Assembly: GCA_003864495.1 (NCBI GenBank)
Contig: ML133427.1
Span: 2,003,247 to 2,067,246, forward strand
Origin: Nemopilema nomurai
Lineage: Eukaryota > Cnidaria > Scyphozoa > Rhizostomeae > Rhizostomatidae
Direction: 5' to 3'
Length of the DNA: 64,000 nt
This document shows, in pieces, positions 29,985-40,070 of the stretch. The notes under the pieces are model-generated. The model ran no database searches. It was not told the origin of the DNA and was given only the letters and a program-made list of their open reading frames with translations. Each line of letters begins with the position of its first letter. The first letter of the stretch is position 1. The position numbers and the translations under genes are program-made.

Positions 29985-31124
29985 AATAGTATAGATGAGG
30001 GCATGATTCCATTTACTGGCTGAAGGTCCATCAAGTAATATATGAAGGGTAAGCCAAACAAATGGGGCTTTAAAATGTGGAAACTTGTTGACTCTGTTTC
30101 ATCAAATTTGTATGCGTTTGACATATATACAGGCAAAGGAGCACATCAGTTGACCTTATAGATCAGCTGTTTGAAAGAGGAATACTTGCTACGGCAACAA
30201 TTCAACCTAGTCGTGCTTGTTTGCCAATAGAGGCGAAAAACGCAAAGCTAGAGACAGGAGAAATGATTTAGAGGACTGTGGTTCTCCTCATTAGTTCTAG
30301 GGAACCAAGTGGAAGGACACCAAAGAGGTTCTCCTTGTTAGTTCTATGAGCAAAGCATTGCCATCAGAAACTAATTTTGTTACAAAATCCCAAAAAGCAC
30401 CATGTGAAACATGCCCACCATGTGAACATGCCCACCATGTGAACATGCCCACCATGTGACATGCCACATGCATGCCACCATGTGAACATGCCCACCATGT
30501 GAACATGCCCACCATGTGAACATGCCCACCATGTGAACATGCCCACCATGTGAACATGCCCACCATCTAGAAAAAGAATGGGTGGAGTTGACACCAATGA
30601 TCAAATGATGTCCTATCAGAATTTTTCGAGAAAGTCTTACAGATGGTGGGTGCTCATTTTTTGGACTTGTTCGGGCAAACAATTGTAAATGCTTGTATCC
30701 TGGAGTATATGCCAGATACAAAAAAGCAGGGGCAAAAAGAATTCCGGATCGAGCCATTTTAAAGTCTTGTTGGAACATTTTTTGCAAGAAAGAGAGAAGC
30801 TGGTCAACAGCCAAATGCTACAAAGAGGTTTGATGGTAATCAGCATTTTGTTGTCAAATCTGAGAAAAGAGGATTTTGCAAGAATGGTTGTGGAAGTCTT
30901 TTACAAATGTACAAAATGCGAAATTTTTCTTTGCATTGACAGTTTTTATAACTACCATAAGAGACTTTGAACGGGATTTATACTTTTCTATTTATATACA
31001 ATATTTTACTTTAGTTTGAAAGATGTCTATTTTGCAATTATTTTCGACTTTTTGTCTGGATATCTTCTCAAATAACCTGTCAATTGCCATTTTGGACATA
31101 TATGTCTTTATGGTCCCTAAAGGG
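29985..31124 (+). pseudogene. piggyBac-like transposase remnant with 3' terminus
   Basis: Pieces of a piggyBac transposase (DDE_Tnp_1_7) are readable in order with stops and frameshifts: SIDEGMIPFTG (containing the first catalytic Asp), GKPNKWGFKMWKL, YAFDIYTGKG, LFERGILATATIQPSR, GGVDTNDQMMSYQNFSRKS (third catalytic Asp), FLDLFGQTIVNACILEY, and a Cys-rich tail CTKCEIFLC with YHKRL ending at 30968. The region with the second catalytic Asp is deleted between about 30130 and 30165. A 17-bp satellite interrupts the gene at 30401-30562. The 3' end CCCTAAAGGG at 31115-31124 is followed by TTAA, the piggyBac target site. The 5' part is missing. Confidence 0.85.
30401..30562. repeat. 17-bp satellite (CATGTGAACATGCCCAC), about nine units
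   Basis: Units of CATGTGAACATGCCCAC run in tandem. One unit is 18 bp, and a 26-bp variant near 30453 contains CACATGCATGCCAC. Because 17 is not a multiple of 3, all frames stay open and the minus strand appears to encode a repetitive W/H/G/M-rich peptide, which is an artefact. The array lies inside the piggyBac remnant between the ATATIQPSR and GGVDTNDQ blocks. Confidence 0.95.
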
Positions 31125-31128
31125 TTAA

Positions 31129-31425
31129 GTTTTGGCGCCAAAATGTTGCGTAGTCGCCATCACTGCTTACCAGGTCTCCAAAGGTTGTCGTACTGAGGTG
31201 TGTAGTGGATCGTAAACTAATGTTTATAGCAATGCGGCACATGTTCTATGCATATAGGGAATATAAAGATTAATTAGCGTTACGCCCTAACACATTTCTG
31301 GCCTCTGATTGGCTAATCTACTAATGCGTTTATTGTTACTACATTTTAAACTTGGTATTTAAAAAAGGGCTTTTCGCATTATTTGAAAGCATGTTGAATT
31401 CTCCAGTCACGTCACGTGTTTTATA
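31129..31425. other. Flank between the piggyBac end and the next open frame
   Basis: No coding signal is seen. AT-rich sequence with a TATTTAAAAAAGG motif near 31357 could be a promoter for the open frame at 31426. Confidence 0.3.
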
Positions 31426-31710
31426 ATGGCAGAAAACAAAGAACGTCGCAGATCTTCTCGAAGAAGTTCCCAACATAATGAAAATTCAGAGGTATCAGAT
31501 GAAATTTTGGACGCAATCTTTGAGGCTCTGGAGTTAGAGGAGAGTTTGCAACATGAGTTTGACGATGAAGTAAGCCTAAGTAGAAGATTAAACCGATCAA
31601 GGACTGATAAGGGTCACGTACGTATTTCTAGCAACTACTGGTTGATTCTTTCCATCTTGCTTGCTCTCTCAACAAAATTTACCACTGATGAAAATACTTC
31701 CGTTTTTTAA
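31426..31710 (+). CDS. Unrecognised open frame, Ser/Arg then acidic; possible first exon
   Basis: I do not recognise this protein. It starts MAENKERRRSSRRSS, continues with an acidic helix-like segment (EILDAIFEALELEE) and then a basic stretch (SRRLNRSRTDKG). The frame is 94 codons, but a plausible splice donor (CAC then GTACGT) sits at 31616-31621, after which the encoded sequence becomes hydrophobic and intron-like. It could be the 5' exon of a lineage-specific gene, an unrelated transposon ORF, or chance. It lies between the piggyBac remnant and the BEL LTR. Confidence 0.25.
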   Translation: MAENKERRRSSRRSSQHNENSEVSDEILDAIFEALELEESLQHEFDDEVSLSRRLNRSRTDKGHVRISSNYWLILSILLALSTKFTTDENTSVF

Positions 31711-32246
31711 TTTTTTCCTGAAAGAACAGAAAATTAATTCCATTAAGTCGGCAATGCTGTTCAGCTTTCTTTCTCTTATCGGCCAGATTTCGGAGCCTGA
31801 TTGTTGGTATGCTTTCTGCATGGAGACATCAACATCGGTATACAATAGATTTTGTAAGATCAAAGTAAATGTACAATTGAGACAAACTAAATCCTTGATA
31901 CCCAAGGTTCCAGCGAGAACCAATTCAGTTTCCAATGTTGTACTAGTTTCACATATTCAATAAATCAAATCTTTCAATTAGCTTGAGTAGCTTTCTCAGA
32001 ATCGATCTTAGGGCCCCAGAGTTATCTTTGCTTTGTTTTATTCGCTGTAATGAAATCGGTTAGGCATTTAAAATTGTTTGGGACCTGAAAATGTACTCAC
32101 GATAAAATAGACAGGCCTAGGCTCCTACACCGCTGGCTTCAAGGTTCACTCGCGATCGATCTTTCAACGATCGAGTAAATGTTTATGAAAAAGGTATACT
32201 ATAGGAAAATCACAAATTTAACTAGGCTATTAGCATCAAATCGAAT
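31711..32246. other. Sequence between the open frame and the BEL LTR, nothing clear
   Basis: A minus-strand open frame overlaps 31669-31935 but has no family similarity that I recognise. No RNA gene or exon is supported. Confidence 0.3.
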
Positions 32247-33174
32247 TGTAACGACACAGGGTTCCCTTACGGACAGCATCACGTGACAATTGCACCATTG
32301 CGCTGTGATTGCATCAGCGTCTGTAAAGATGCTTTTTGTATTACGTAATTATTATTTTAAGGTTTGCTCAGGTTATATAAAGGGTTGTTTCATAAGTTAG
32401 GGGTAGTCTTGTCGAAAGTTTTGCCGTACTGCTAGGAGCTCTGTCGCTAGTTTTGTCGTGCCTGTTGAAGCCGTGTCGTTATTTGTCGAACTTGCTGTTA
32501 GCCGTTAGTCGTATCATTGCCATAAAAAGGAGAATTTTGATCTTATCCGCCGTTGCCGTATTTTTGAGAATTTCTGCCAACAAAGAACTCACGTTTGTAA
32601 AACCCACCTTTTAAGAGGTTTTACAGAATGCTAGATACTTAAAAAATTCTATTTGCTCTGGTAGGAAATGTTTTTCACATATAGAAACTCTGTCATTTTT
32701 CACTCTTTCTTTGAAGGCCTTGTCCAGTACCATGCTCTTCGTTATTTCGTTCAGGAGAAGTTCCCTCCATTTCATTTTTTCGTCGTTATTCCACGTATTT
32801 CAAAAATTCAAAAGCTGGAAGTTTAAAAATTCCAATACCTTTCGTTCTACGGCTGCTTCCACAATTAAAACTGCTTAATAATTATAATCTGCACAATTAT
32901 CGCCGGGCATGATAAAATTGACATGATATATATCCACGATCAAAATATACAAGAGTTGTGGCCGAAGCAGTGTGCACGGATAATGTCACGTGACTTTTAA
33001 AAATCCTAACAATAAGATGTTCTTTTGATGTTTGCCGGCTTTCCAGACCAGTGTTTTTCTATTGACTATGGTATAACACGTTCCACAACCTACGCTTTCT
33101 CATTTTCACGTGTATCGTTCTAAGAATATGACAAGTTTATAGCCACGAATCATTGCCTCTCTCTGTGCTTCACA
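32247..33174 (+). mobile_element. BEL/Pao 5' LTR, about 930 bp, with primer-binding site after it
   Basis: The candidate LTR starts TGTAACGACACAGGG and ends GTGCTTCACA. The right boundary is supported by TTGGTGCCGTGACCAGGAT directly after it, a primer-binding-site sequence typical of BEL/Pao elements, followed about 55 bp later by the gag ATG. A TATATAA box at 32374-32380 suggests the LTR promoter. The left boundary was chosen only by its TG start. No 3' LTR was found. Confidence 0.6.
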
Positions 33175-33229
33175 TGTTGGTGCCGTGACCAGGATTGGGT
33201 TATTTTTACTCGCATCTCGTCGAATCAAT

Positions 33230-34643
33230 CATGCCGAAGACGTCCTTCGAGAAGCTCCAAGCAGAGAGGAGACAATTACGCCGAGCGTTCATCCGAACCT
33301 ACAATGAAGCGTCACGTTTCTTCGCGGAGCACGACATGACAGACGCAGATCTCTCGCTCCCGAAATCAGCGGCCGCAGTCCTTAACTAAAAATTTCAGGA
33401 GTGCCAGAGTTTGGACAAGGACATCAGTTCCCTCGCCCTTGACGAGTGTTCGGGTTTTCATGTAAATTTTCATTGCGTAGTCGATTAAGGTATTGGTTTA
33501 GTGTAATTAAGCCTTAAACTGTATCTTGTGACTTGGTGACGCAGCTTTTCTGTTTACCATATTTTCTAATTGCTTCGATTATAATAATTACACTTTCGTT
33601 TGAGCCAACTGACGTAAATTGAATAGAGCATCGTCATTGGTAGTTTATTTTGGATTAATTAGTTTACAGTATATATATATAGAACGTTGAAGTTTTGTTA
33701 TTGCGTGCGTGCAACTGGGGGTGGTTGTGTGAACCCAGCTGTGATTTGCCGAATGATATGAAATGCGAAAGGCTCAAATGACTTTTTCTTCAGTGTTTTC
33801 TCTGGAATACAAAGTTTAAAAAGAATCAGCAAGATAGATCCTGAGAGGTCTAGAAAACGAGATCCAGAACGAAGAAGAACAAGACGCCTTTTTCGACGAG
33901 GCAACGCAGGTATCAAACCTCCATCGAGGTAAGATCAGTATAACAGAGCTCGAGAAGAGCTCTCATGCATCTTTGCCTGGTCATGAAGTTTCTTCTGTTC
34001 GTTCGAAACTTCCGGATCTACAATTGCCAACCTTCGACGGAAAAATAACGGATTGAAATGGCTTCTGGGAGCGTTTTCAGTCACAGGTTGGCAACGTGAC
34101 TTAACTTTCAAATTCTTCAAAGTTCACGTATTTGATTGGTCAATTGCGAGGGAAAGCTGCTTTGACAACGATGCAGGGCATAATTCCATCGGAGCAAAAC
34201 TACTCCGTCTTGGAAGAGACCCTCAAGGAGAATTTCGGCCACCCTCGGCGCATCATCCGCGCCCACGTCAATAGCATTTTAAGGCTACCAAAGCCAACAC
34301 TATCAGCTACCAGTCTGCGACAATTTTATAATTCTTTAATGGGAGACATTCGTTCGTTGGAGGCACTCAAAATCGACGTCGCTGCCTGTGCCCCCTTTAT
34401 CATCCCCATCGTTGAGGAAAAATTGCCGGGGAAAGTTCGCGGTTCGATTGGAGATTCTGGACAGGGTGTGCATTTTATATTAAAACGCTTTACGAACAAT
34501 CTTAAAGACTACATTTCACGCGAAGAACGAACGCAAACAGGATCGTCTAAACCAATCCAGTCACCCCCGTCGCAATATGATGTTTACGAGCCTTACGTCT
34601 CGAGCACTAGTACGTTGTCCGCCCTAGTGCACTATGTTACCAA
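33230..34643 (+). pseudogene. BEL/Pao gag, broken into several frames
   Basis: Gag begins at the ATG at 33230 (MPKTSFEKLQAERRQLRRAF) and meets a stop at 33387. After about 600 bp of degraded sequence, the DUF1759-type gag core is readable from about 34020: LPTFDGK, then FTYLIGQLRGKAALTTMQGI, ENFGHPRRIIRAHV, LRQFYNSLMGDIRSLE and LKRFTNNLKDYI. Frameshifts near 34060 and 34110 separate the blocks. A jump to pol C-terminal sequence occurs close to 34600, so protease, reverse transcriptase and integrase are deleted here. Confidence 0.8.
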
Positions 34644-34763
34644 TGTAGGGTTTTACCATTGTTCGCTTATATTCCGCTGCGCTGTATGTTCTGTTATTCT
34701 GTAATAGATCTACTGAGAGTAAGCCACAAGACGTATACTCTACGAGTCTCCACTACGGCTACA
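34644..34763. mobile_element. Solo short LTR inserted in BEL pol
   Basis: The sequence from TGTAGGGTTTTACC to ACTACGGCTACA is flanked by a CCAA repeat on both sides (34640-34643 and 34764-34767). It matches the 148-bp copy at 36558-36705 over about 110 bp, with an internal deletion near its left end. It looks like a solo LTR left by recombination. Confidence 0.65.
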
Positions 34764-35310
34764 CCAAGGAGAAGAAATGGAAGATGAGATGCTGACACCA
34801 AATCACTTGATTTTTGGACATCGACTCCGGCAACCACCAGACGTTCCTGATGACCTACTTGAAGAAAATAAAGATGTGTCTCTACGACTGCGATACATCG
34901 AGAGAAAGTTAAATGACATCTCGGATCGCTGGAAAGGGGAGTACCTTGTTGGCCTAAGAGAGTTCCACAGACCAAAAGTACATAAGAAAGGCTCTAGCTG
35001 TGAAGTAAAGCTTGGAGATATCGTTCTTATAGAGAACAAGACAGCGCACAGAGGTCTGTGGAAAAGGGAAACGTCATCAAATTGCTTCAAGGAAAGGATG
35101 ATGGCATCACAAGAGGAGTAGCATTGTTGTGAATGGCAACAAGCGAAGGCTGGAAAGAGCGACTCAACGAATATTACCGTGGAGCTGCGTACAGAAGTTT
35201 CGAAGAAGCGTGTGCAGTAAAGACAAAGATCAAGTGGTGGTCCGTGCGTCTCATGCTTATTTACGTAAGGCACCTTAAGCTCCTGTTGCAAAGCAATCCA
35301 GTTGGGATCA
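34764..35310 (+). pseudogene. BEL/Pao pol C-terminal fragment (DUF5641-like)
   Basis: From about 34766 the frame reads EMEDEMLTPNHLIFGHRLRQ, then RWKGEYLVGLREFH, VKLGDIVLIENK and RGLWK, which is the conserved C-terminal part of BEL/Pao polyproteins after the integrase. It degenerates after about 35085. Sequence at 37990-38050 is a second, nearly identical partial copy of the same region (HKKGSS.EVK.GDIVLIE). Confidence 0.8.
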
Positions 35311-35489
35311 AATTATAAGAAGCATTGCGGCTCAGGAATACATGATGAAACAAGAAAGGAATGGTGCGCGCAACCAAGAGTCGCGAAACTCAACCGATGG
35401 CAGTGAATTCCATGACGAGCAAGATGGCTACGAAAATTCTAAGAAAGGACGCTACGGAGAGCAGCCCGTCTTGACGCAGATTCACTGGT

Positions 35490-35600
35490 ATCCACTTGCC
35501 AAAGATTGAGCTCAAGACGTTTGATGGAAATTTGATAGGGTAGCACGAATTCTAGGAATGCTTCGAGTACGGCGTCCACAACAATGATATGCAGCTGACG
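35490..35600 (+). pseudogene. Second BEL/Pao gag fragment
   Basis: The frame reads LPKIELKTFDGNLIG, then HEF and ECFEYGVHNNDMQL with two in-frame stops between. This is the conserved start of the DUF1759 gag domain, so it is a separate BEL insertion or a rearranged copy. It is directly followed by Gypsy integrase sequence. Confidence 0.65.
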
Positions 35601-35607
35601 TGAGTCT

Positions 35608-35878
35608 CAGAAGCTCATTGCCGACCGGTTCGTCTGGCCTAGCATAAATAAAGATGTCCGTAAATGGGCCCGTTCCTGCCAACCATGTCAAGCAGCAAAG
35701 ATTCACCGACACACCGCAGCCCCAATCGGCACGCGCCTTCAACCCGATGCTCGCTTTGACCACCTCCACATTGATATTGTCGGACCGCTTCCCCCATCGC
35801 AAGGTTTTCGGTATCTTCTGACTGTAATCGACCGTTTCACTCGCTGGCCTGAAGCAATACCTCTCCCAGACATCACAA
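35608..35878 (+). pseudogene. Gypsy integrase fragment (zinc-binding tail and start of catalytic core)
   Basis: The reading LIADRFVWPSINKDVRKWAR, then CQPCQAAKIHRH, FDHLHIDIVGPLPPSQG and LLTVIDRFTRWPEAIPL is characteristic of Ty3/Gypsy integrase: the HHCC end, then the first catalytic Asp in HIDIVGP. It breaks off near 35878 before the second Asp. No LTR or other Gypsy gene is attached. Confidence 0.85.
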
Positions 35879-35879
35879 A

Positions 35880-36178
35880 ATTCACAAAAAGGCACCAGAT
35901 GCAAATTGGCACCATTGTCCCACGGGAATGAATCCCAGTGATCTGGGAACGAGGGAAGCAACAGCAGCAAAGTCCAATCTCAGGTGGGAAGGCCTGACCT
36001 TTCTGAAAGGACTGGAAGAGGACTGGCCAACGCAACCAGAGGGATTCAAGCCTTCAGAAGACGCGGAGGCAGAAGAAAAGGCGCCTCTACTGATGGTGAA
36101 AACCGAAGGGAGCACACCTGTTGCAAAGGTGACAGATGCAACGAGGTTTAGCAGTTTCAGAAGACTGGTTTGATGTGT
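35880..36178 (+). pseudogene. BEL/Pao RNase H-to-integrase linker fragment
   Basis: NPSDLGTRE at about 35931, then WEGLTFLKGLEEDWP, matches the BEL/Pao segment that usually reads NPADLGTRG ... WW.GP.FL....WP downstream of RNase H. The following E/K-rich stretch up to the stop near 36173 also fits the linker before integrase. It is fused directly to the Gypsy integrase fragment on its left. Confidence 0.7.
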
Positions 36179-36557
36179 TGGAAGAGTCTTGAGACTCGGA
36201 AATAACTGCCGAGCAACAAGAGGAAACAGAATAGCGTCACAAGAATTGTGGCGGAGCGCTGTGGAGGATAGGCGTTAAGCATCACCCTGCGTAGGTTGGC
36301 AGCATGCCGAGTGTGACACAGCGCATAGTGTGAAGCAACGCCATACTTATCTCACGTGTTTTTTTGCTTGTAAAACGTAGGGTAGGCCTATGAGCATGTA
36401 ATTCTTGTTGTTTGTTTGGAAAAATACAGTCCTCGCTGAATACAGTTCTCGTTCTTGTACTTAAGCCTGAGGAGCGGTAGATACAGTTTCTATAAGAATT
36501 GACTGTAGACGAGCTGCAGAGTGCAAGATACGTCTTGATCAAGGCACTTCAACAAGA
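36179..36557. other. Unassigned sequence between retroelement fragments
   Basis: No coding similarity is recognised. GCGGAGCGCTGTGGAGGATAG near 36252 and CGAGCTGCAGAGTGC near 36510 may be parts of another LTR, but no second copy is present to prove it. Confidence 0.25.
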
Positions 36558-36856
36558 TGTAGGGTTATACCCCCGTGACTGGACAATTGCTTATTAGATT
36601 ATATTCGCTTATATTCCGCTGCGCTGTATTTTTTGGTATTCTGTAATAGATCTACTGAGAGTAAGCCACATGAAGTATTCTCTACGAGTCTCGACTACGG
36701 CTACATTTCTATTAAAGAATCAAAATGGAAAATAAAATTAAATTGTTCAACGGACAAGGAAACCTGAAAGAATTTATCGTTAAGGTCAAGCTTCATTCTT
36801 CATTAAAAGGGTATACCGGAGAGAAATGCGCGAATTCGAGAAAACACGAAAGATGA
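36558..36856 (+). mobile_element. Short LTR (148 bp) followed by a gag stub
   Basis: The LTR runs from TGTAGGGTTATACC at 36558 to GACTACGGCTACA at 36705. Nineteen bases later an ATG at 36725 opens MENKIKLFNGQGNLKEFIVK and continues to a stop at 36856. The FNGQGNLKEFI segment resembles the N-terminus of small retrotransposon gags. Sequence then changes abruptly to BEL integrase. With the solo copy at 34644-34763 this defines a short-LTR family. The family assignment (Copia, Gypsy or a TRIM-type) is open. Confidence 0.55.
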
Positions 36857-37610
36857 GCCCGAATTCGAGTCCCGGGTGAGAGAGCTGAGCGCGTATCAGC
36901 ACCAAGATGGGTTCATCAGATGTGGCGAGGGACTGAAGAATGCACAGCTCACATTTGACCAGAAGCATCCGATACTCCTACCAACAAGACACCGAATTGT
37001 AGATCTGCTTGTAGAAGAACGTCACAGCAAAGTTGGGCACGAAAGAGTCGGCAGTACACTTAAAGAAGTCAGATCCGAATTCTGGATACCACGAGGCAGG
37101 CAGCTGCTGAAATCAGTTCGGAAGAGATTCGAAAAATGCAAGGTATTCGCAGCAAAACATCCAAGTGCTACAGAGATGGCAACCCTCCAAGATGCTAGGG
37201 TAGTAAGAACAAAACCATTTCAACACACTGGTGTGGACTTTGCTGACCCATTGTATGACAAGACAGATTCCAAGGAGACAGCCAAAGCATACATCGTATT
37301 ATTCACATGTGCAACAACAAGGGCAGTACATTGGGAGCACACTGCAGACATGAGTGAAGCAGTATTCAGGATGGCCTTGGAAAATTTTTTGGCTTTCTGG
37401 GGAGTACCAAACCTAACAATTAGCGACAACGCTGCTACATTCAAGTCAACAGCAATCGACTTGGAGAAGTTGCCAAAGCATCCAGAGGTACAATCGTATC
37501 GGCAAGCGAACTATGTGGCGTGGACGTTCAACCTCTGCTTAGCTGCGTGGTGGGGTGGATGGTTTGAGAAGATGGCCCGAAGGCCTAAGCCAAGTAAGAC
37601 AACAGTGTAG
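36857..37610 (+). pseudogene. BEL/Pao integrase, C-terminally frameshifted
   Basis: An open frame of about 244 codons reads as BEL/Pao integrase: zinc-binding region (HSKVGHERVGSTLKEVR, FWIPRGRQLLKSVR) with the CxxC degraded to FEKC; catalytic core with the first Asp in HTGVDFADPLY; AYIVLFTCATTRAVHWE; the second Asp in LTISDNAATF; then WTF, WWGGWFEKM carrying the Glu of the DDE triad. The segment between Asp2 and WWGG is scrambled, and the frame stops right after. It is the longest continuous retroelement coding block here but is still inactive. Confidence 0.85.
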
Positions 37611-37689
37611 TCGATAGATCAATGCATTCCAAATCTGTTCCAAATAACACTGACTTAATGGTCACGAAACACACTGAATAAAACACTGA

Positions 37690-37938
37690 GTATAATTTTT
37701 TTTTTATCTGTTTATCTTTGTATTAGCTGTTTGCTGTTTTCTGAGATTTATTGTTAATTTGTAATTATGTTAACTTGTAAGTATAGTAATTCTGTTGGCT
37801 GTTTTCTGAGATTTATTGTTAAGCTGTACTTATGTTCTGAGTTTTATTATTAATTTGTAATTATGTCATCTTGTATGTATGGTAATTATGTTGGCGATGG
37901 GCCATTTCGGCCTACAAGCCTTATATAAAAAAAAAAAA
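37690..37938 (+). repeat. Possible non-LTR retrotransposon 3' tail with A-run
   Basis: Three imperfect tandem units containing TTCTGAGATTTATTGTTAA and TTGTAATTATGT precede GGGCCATTTCGGCCTACAAG, CCTTATATAAAAAAAAAAAA. A tandemly repeated, T-rich end finishing in an A-run is typical of LINE/SINE 3' ends. No reverse transcriptase is attached, so the call rests on form only. Confidence 0.4.
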
Positions 37939-37984
37939 TAATTAGAGATGACAATCAACAGTAATACGTCACTCTACAACAATG

Positions 37985-38300
37985 AACTTCATAAGAAAGG
38001 CTCTAGCTATGAAGTAAAGCCTGGTGATATCGTTCTTATAGAGACCAAGGGAGGTTGAAATAATTCTTTTGGATTAGGATCGAGCGATACTGCAATCCCT
38101 AACCGTGGGTATTCTACATGTCAGGGTCTATTTTACAAAGTAGAACATTCGTCATTAAACTCTTGAACAATAACAAATGTAAGAGAGAGAACGGCTATCA
38201 CTTTAAAAGAAAAAGCTAGTATTCTGCTGTTTGAATAAAGGCCATCGGACGAGAGATTGCAGTAAAAGATGTAGATCACAGCAAACATGGACGTTGAACC
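37985..38300 (+). pseudogene. BEL/Pao scraps: pol C-terminal copy and degenerate zinc knuckle
   Basis: 37990-38050 repeats the HKKGSS and GDIVLIE stretch of 34980-35040. At about 38225 the reading CLNKGHRTRDC resembles a BEL gag zinc knuckle (C..CLxxGH.xxxC) whose first Cys is lost. Both are short and out of order relative to a real element, so this is a shuffled fragment. Confidence 0.5.
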
Positions 38301-39480
38301 TTAGCAAGATAACACTACGTGTGCAACCACGTGATTCGGGAACCAAAGGCCTTGTGATGTCGGCATCAGCATTTGTTTACGGAAACGACAGCGCAAAGAA
38401 GACAAATTCGCTTTTTGCATTCATTTCTAAATTTCAGTTCTAAAACGAGTATTTTGTACTTTTACAGGCCAAAACGTTGAGGAAAAAGGCCTTCGTCCAG
38501 TGACTTAAGTACCCCCAGAATATGCTTGATTATGATGAATATGCTAAGTGCTAGTAGCCCCGCCAGTTCTGATGTTTTCAGCAGGCCGTGACCAAAACAT
38601 AACGAAGATAGCTCAGATGAAAGAAGCGAGAATTAACTTCCAGTTTCTTCATGAAAGAATCTCTTTTGAGAAAACAACGAAGGATAATAGCCCGACGGAA
38701 AACTTCATCTCCAGTAAGAAAAGCAGTCTTAAGCTAAAATACTTTGTTTCACTCGCGGTGGTGAAGAGAGAGATGGACATGGGAAGCGGAGAAATACGTG
38801 TTTCACTCGCCATGTCTTGGGAAAGTGGTACTGATGCTCTGCTTCAAACTAATGATTTTTCAATTTGGCTGATTACTAATTACCGTTGGGCTCAAGACCA
38901 CTGTTGCTGACATCACTTATCGGAGAAAAGAATACGCAACAATGACATTCAAGAGAAATCAGATGACGCCATTATTTTTGTAAAATGGGAAGTGGGTGCT
39001 GGCCAAGAAAGGTTGCAGCAGGAGGACGGAGGATCCTCCCGATTTTACATTAATTTTCAAAGATGCTGTTTCGAAGCTAGGAACACCAAGTGATGTTGTA
39101 GGCACTACCTTTGCTTGCCGGTTTATGCCTCCGGGCCTTAATGACTCTTTGAACCTTTTTATTTTTAGTCGTTTGTTTCTAGAAATGTTCATTTTAACGT
39201 ATTTACTTTTTGTAGAGAGGGGATGATGTAACGGTTGGCTTTAGTGTGTGATATGTTTCGTAATATCTCAGTTGCGTTTTATAGTCACTTGTGCTGTTGT
39301 CTTGTTGCGTTAGTTAAGGCCTTTCTAATGGCAATGTCTTTGTCTGTCAACATGTATTATGACGTTCGTATTGTTCTCTTAATTACCTTCCGTTCATGTT
39401 ATGTGTGTGCGTTGTTCACTTTAACGTTAGTCTTGATGTTGAATCAATATAGATAACATCGGAATAGAGTCCCTCTTGTG
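38301..39480. other. Unassigned; one 120-codon open frame
   Basis: A plus-strand open frame at 38548-38910 has no family similarity I can name and no clear upstream signals. The rest is non-coding. It lies between retroelement fragments, so repeat origin is likely. Confidence 0.25.
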
Positions 39481-39489
39481 CTCTACTAT

Positions 39490-40070
39490 TCGGGGCTTAG
39501 GCCCATTGGCCTAGCCCCATCGCATCGAACGTATCTTCACCATCCTGAGAAGGACCCAACCGACCAAACACTAAACGTTACAACCGGTTCCTCGCCGCCT
39601 ATTCGCCAATATCCAAGACGTTTGCCCTGTGCCTATCGCGAAAAGACGAGAAAACAGATATCGGAAATGCTTCAACAGGGGTCTTCAAGAAAAAGGATGG
39701 CTCTTTTCGATTCTGTGTTGATTATCGTAAACTAAACAGCGTCACAATTCGAGATGCCCATCTCTTGCCCAGGATAGATGATTTACTCGACGCCTTAAAT
39801 GGCTCTACGATCTTTAGCACACTTGATCTTCGCCAAGGTTACTGGCAAGTACGCATGCACCCAGACGACAGGCATAAAACTGCGTTTGTTATTCCGGACG
39901 GATTGTTTGAGTTCGTTTGTCTGCCATACGGGTTGTCAGACGCTCCCGCAACTTTTGACAGGGCGTTAGAAATAGTTCTTTCTGGTTTACAGTACGATGC
40001 GTGTCTGTTATTTTGATGATATTATTATTCCATCGACAAATATTATAGAACATTGTCGAGATCTTTAATA
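39490..40070 (+). pseudogene. Gypsy reverse transcriptase fragment
   Basis: The 5' part reads PIRQYPRRLP and KTRKQISEMLQQG. After a frame change and loss of about 14 residues near 39675 it continues GVFKKKDGSFRFCVDYRKLN, DAHLLPRIDDLLDALNGSTI, FSTLDLRQGYWQV (catalytic Asp), KTAFVIPDGLFEF, LPYGLSDAPATF and, after a second frameshift, YFDDIII (active-site DD). This is Ty3/Gypsy reverse transcriptase, fingers and palm. It stops abruptly near 40070 with no RNase H or integrase. Confidence 0.9.

Noticed and set aside
30297..30814. Overlapping minus-strand open frames encoding W, H, G and M-rich repeated peptides
   Set aside because: They are the translation of the 17-bp satellite at 30401-30562. 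Because 17 is not divisible by 3, every frame stays open and repetitive. The plus strand carries the piggyBac remnant.
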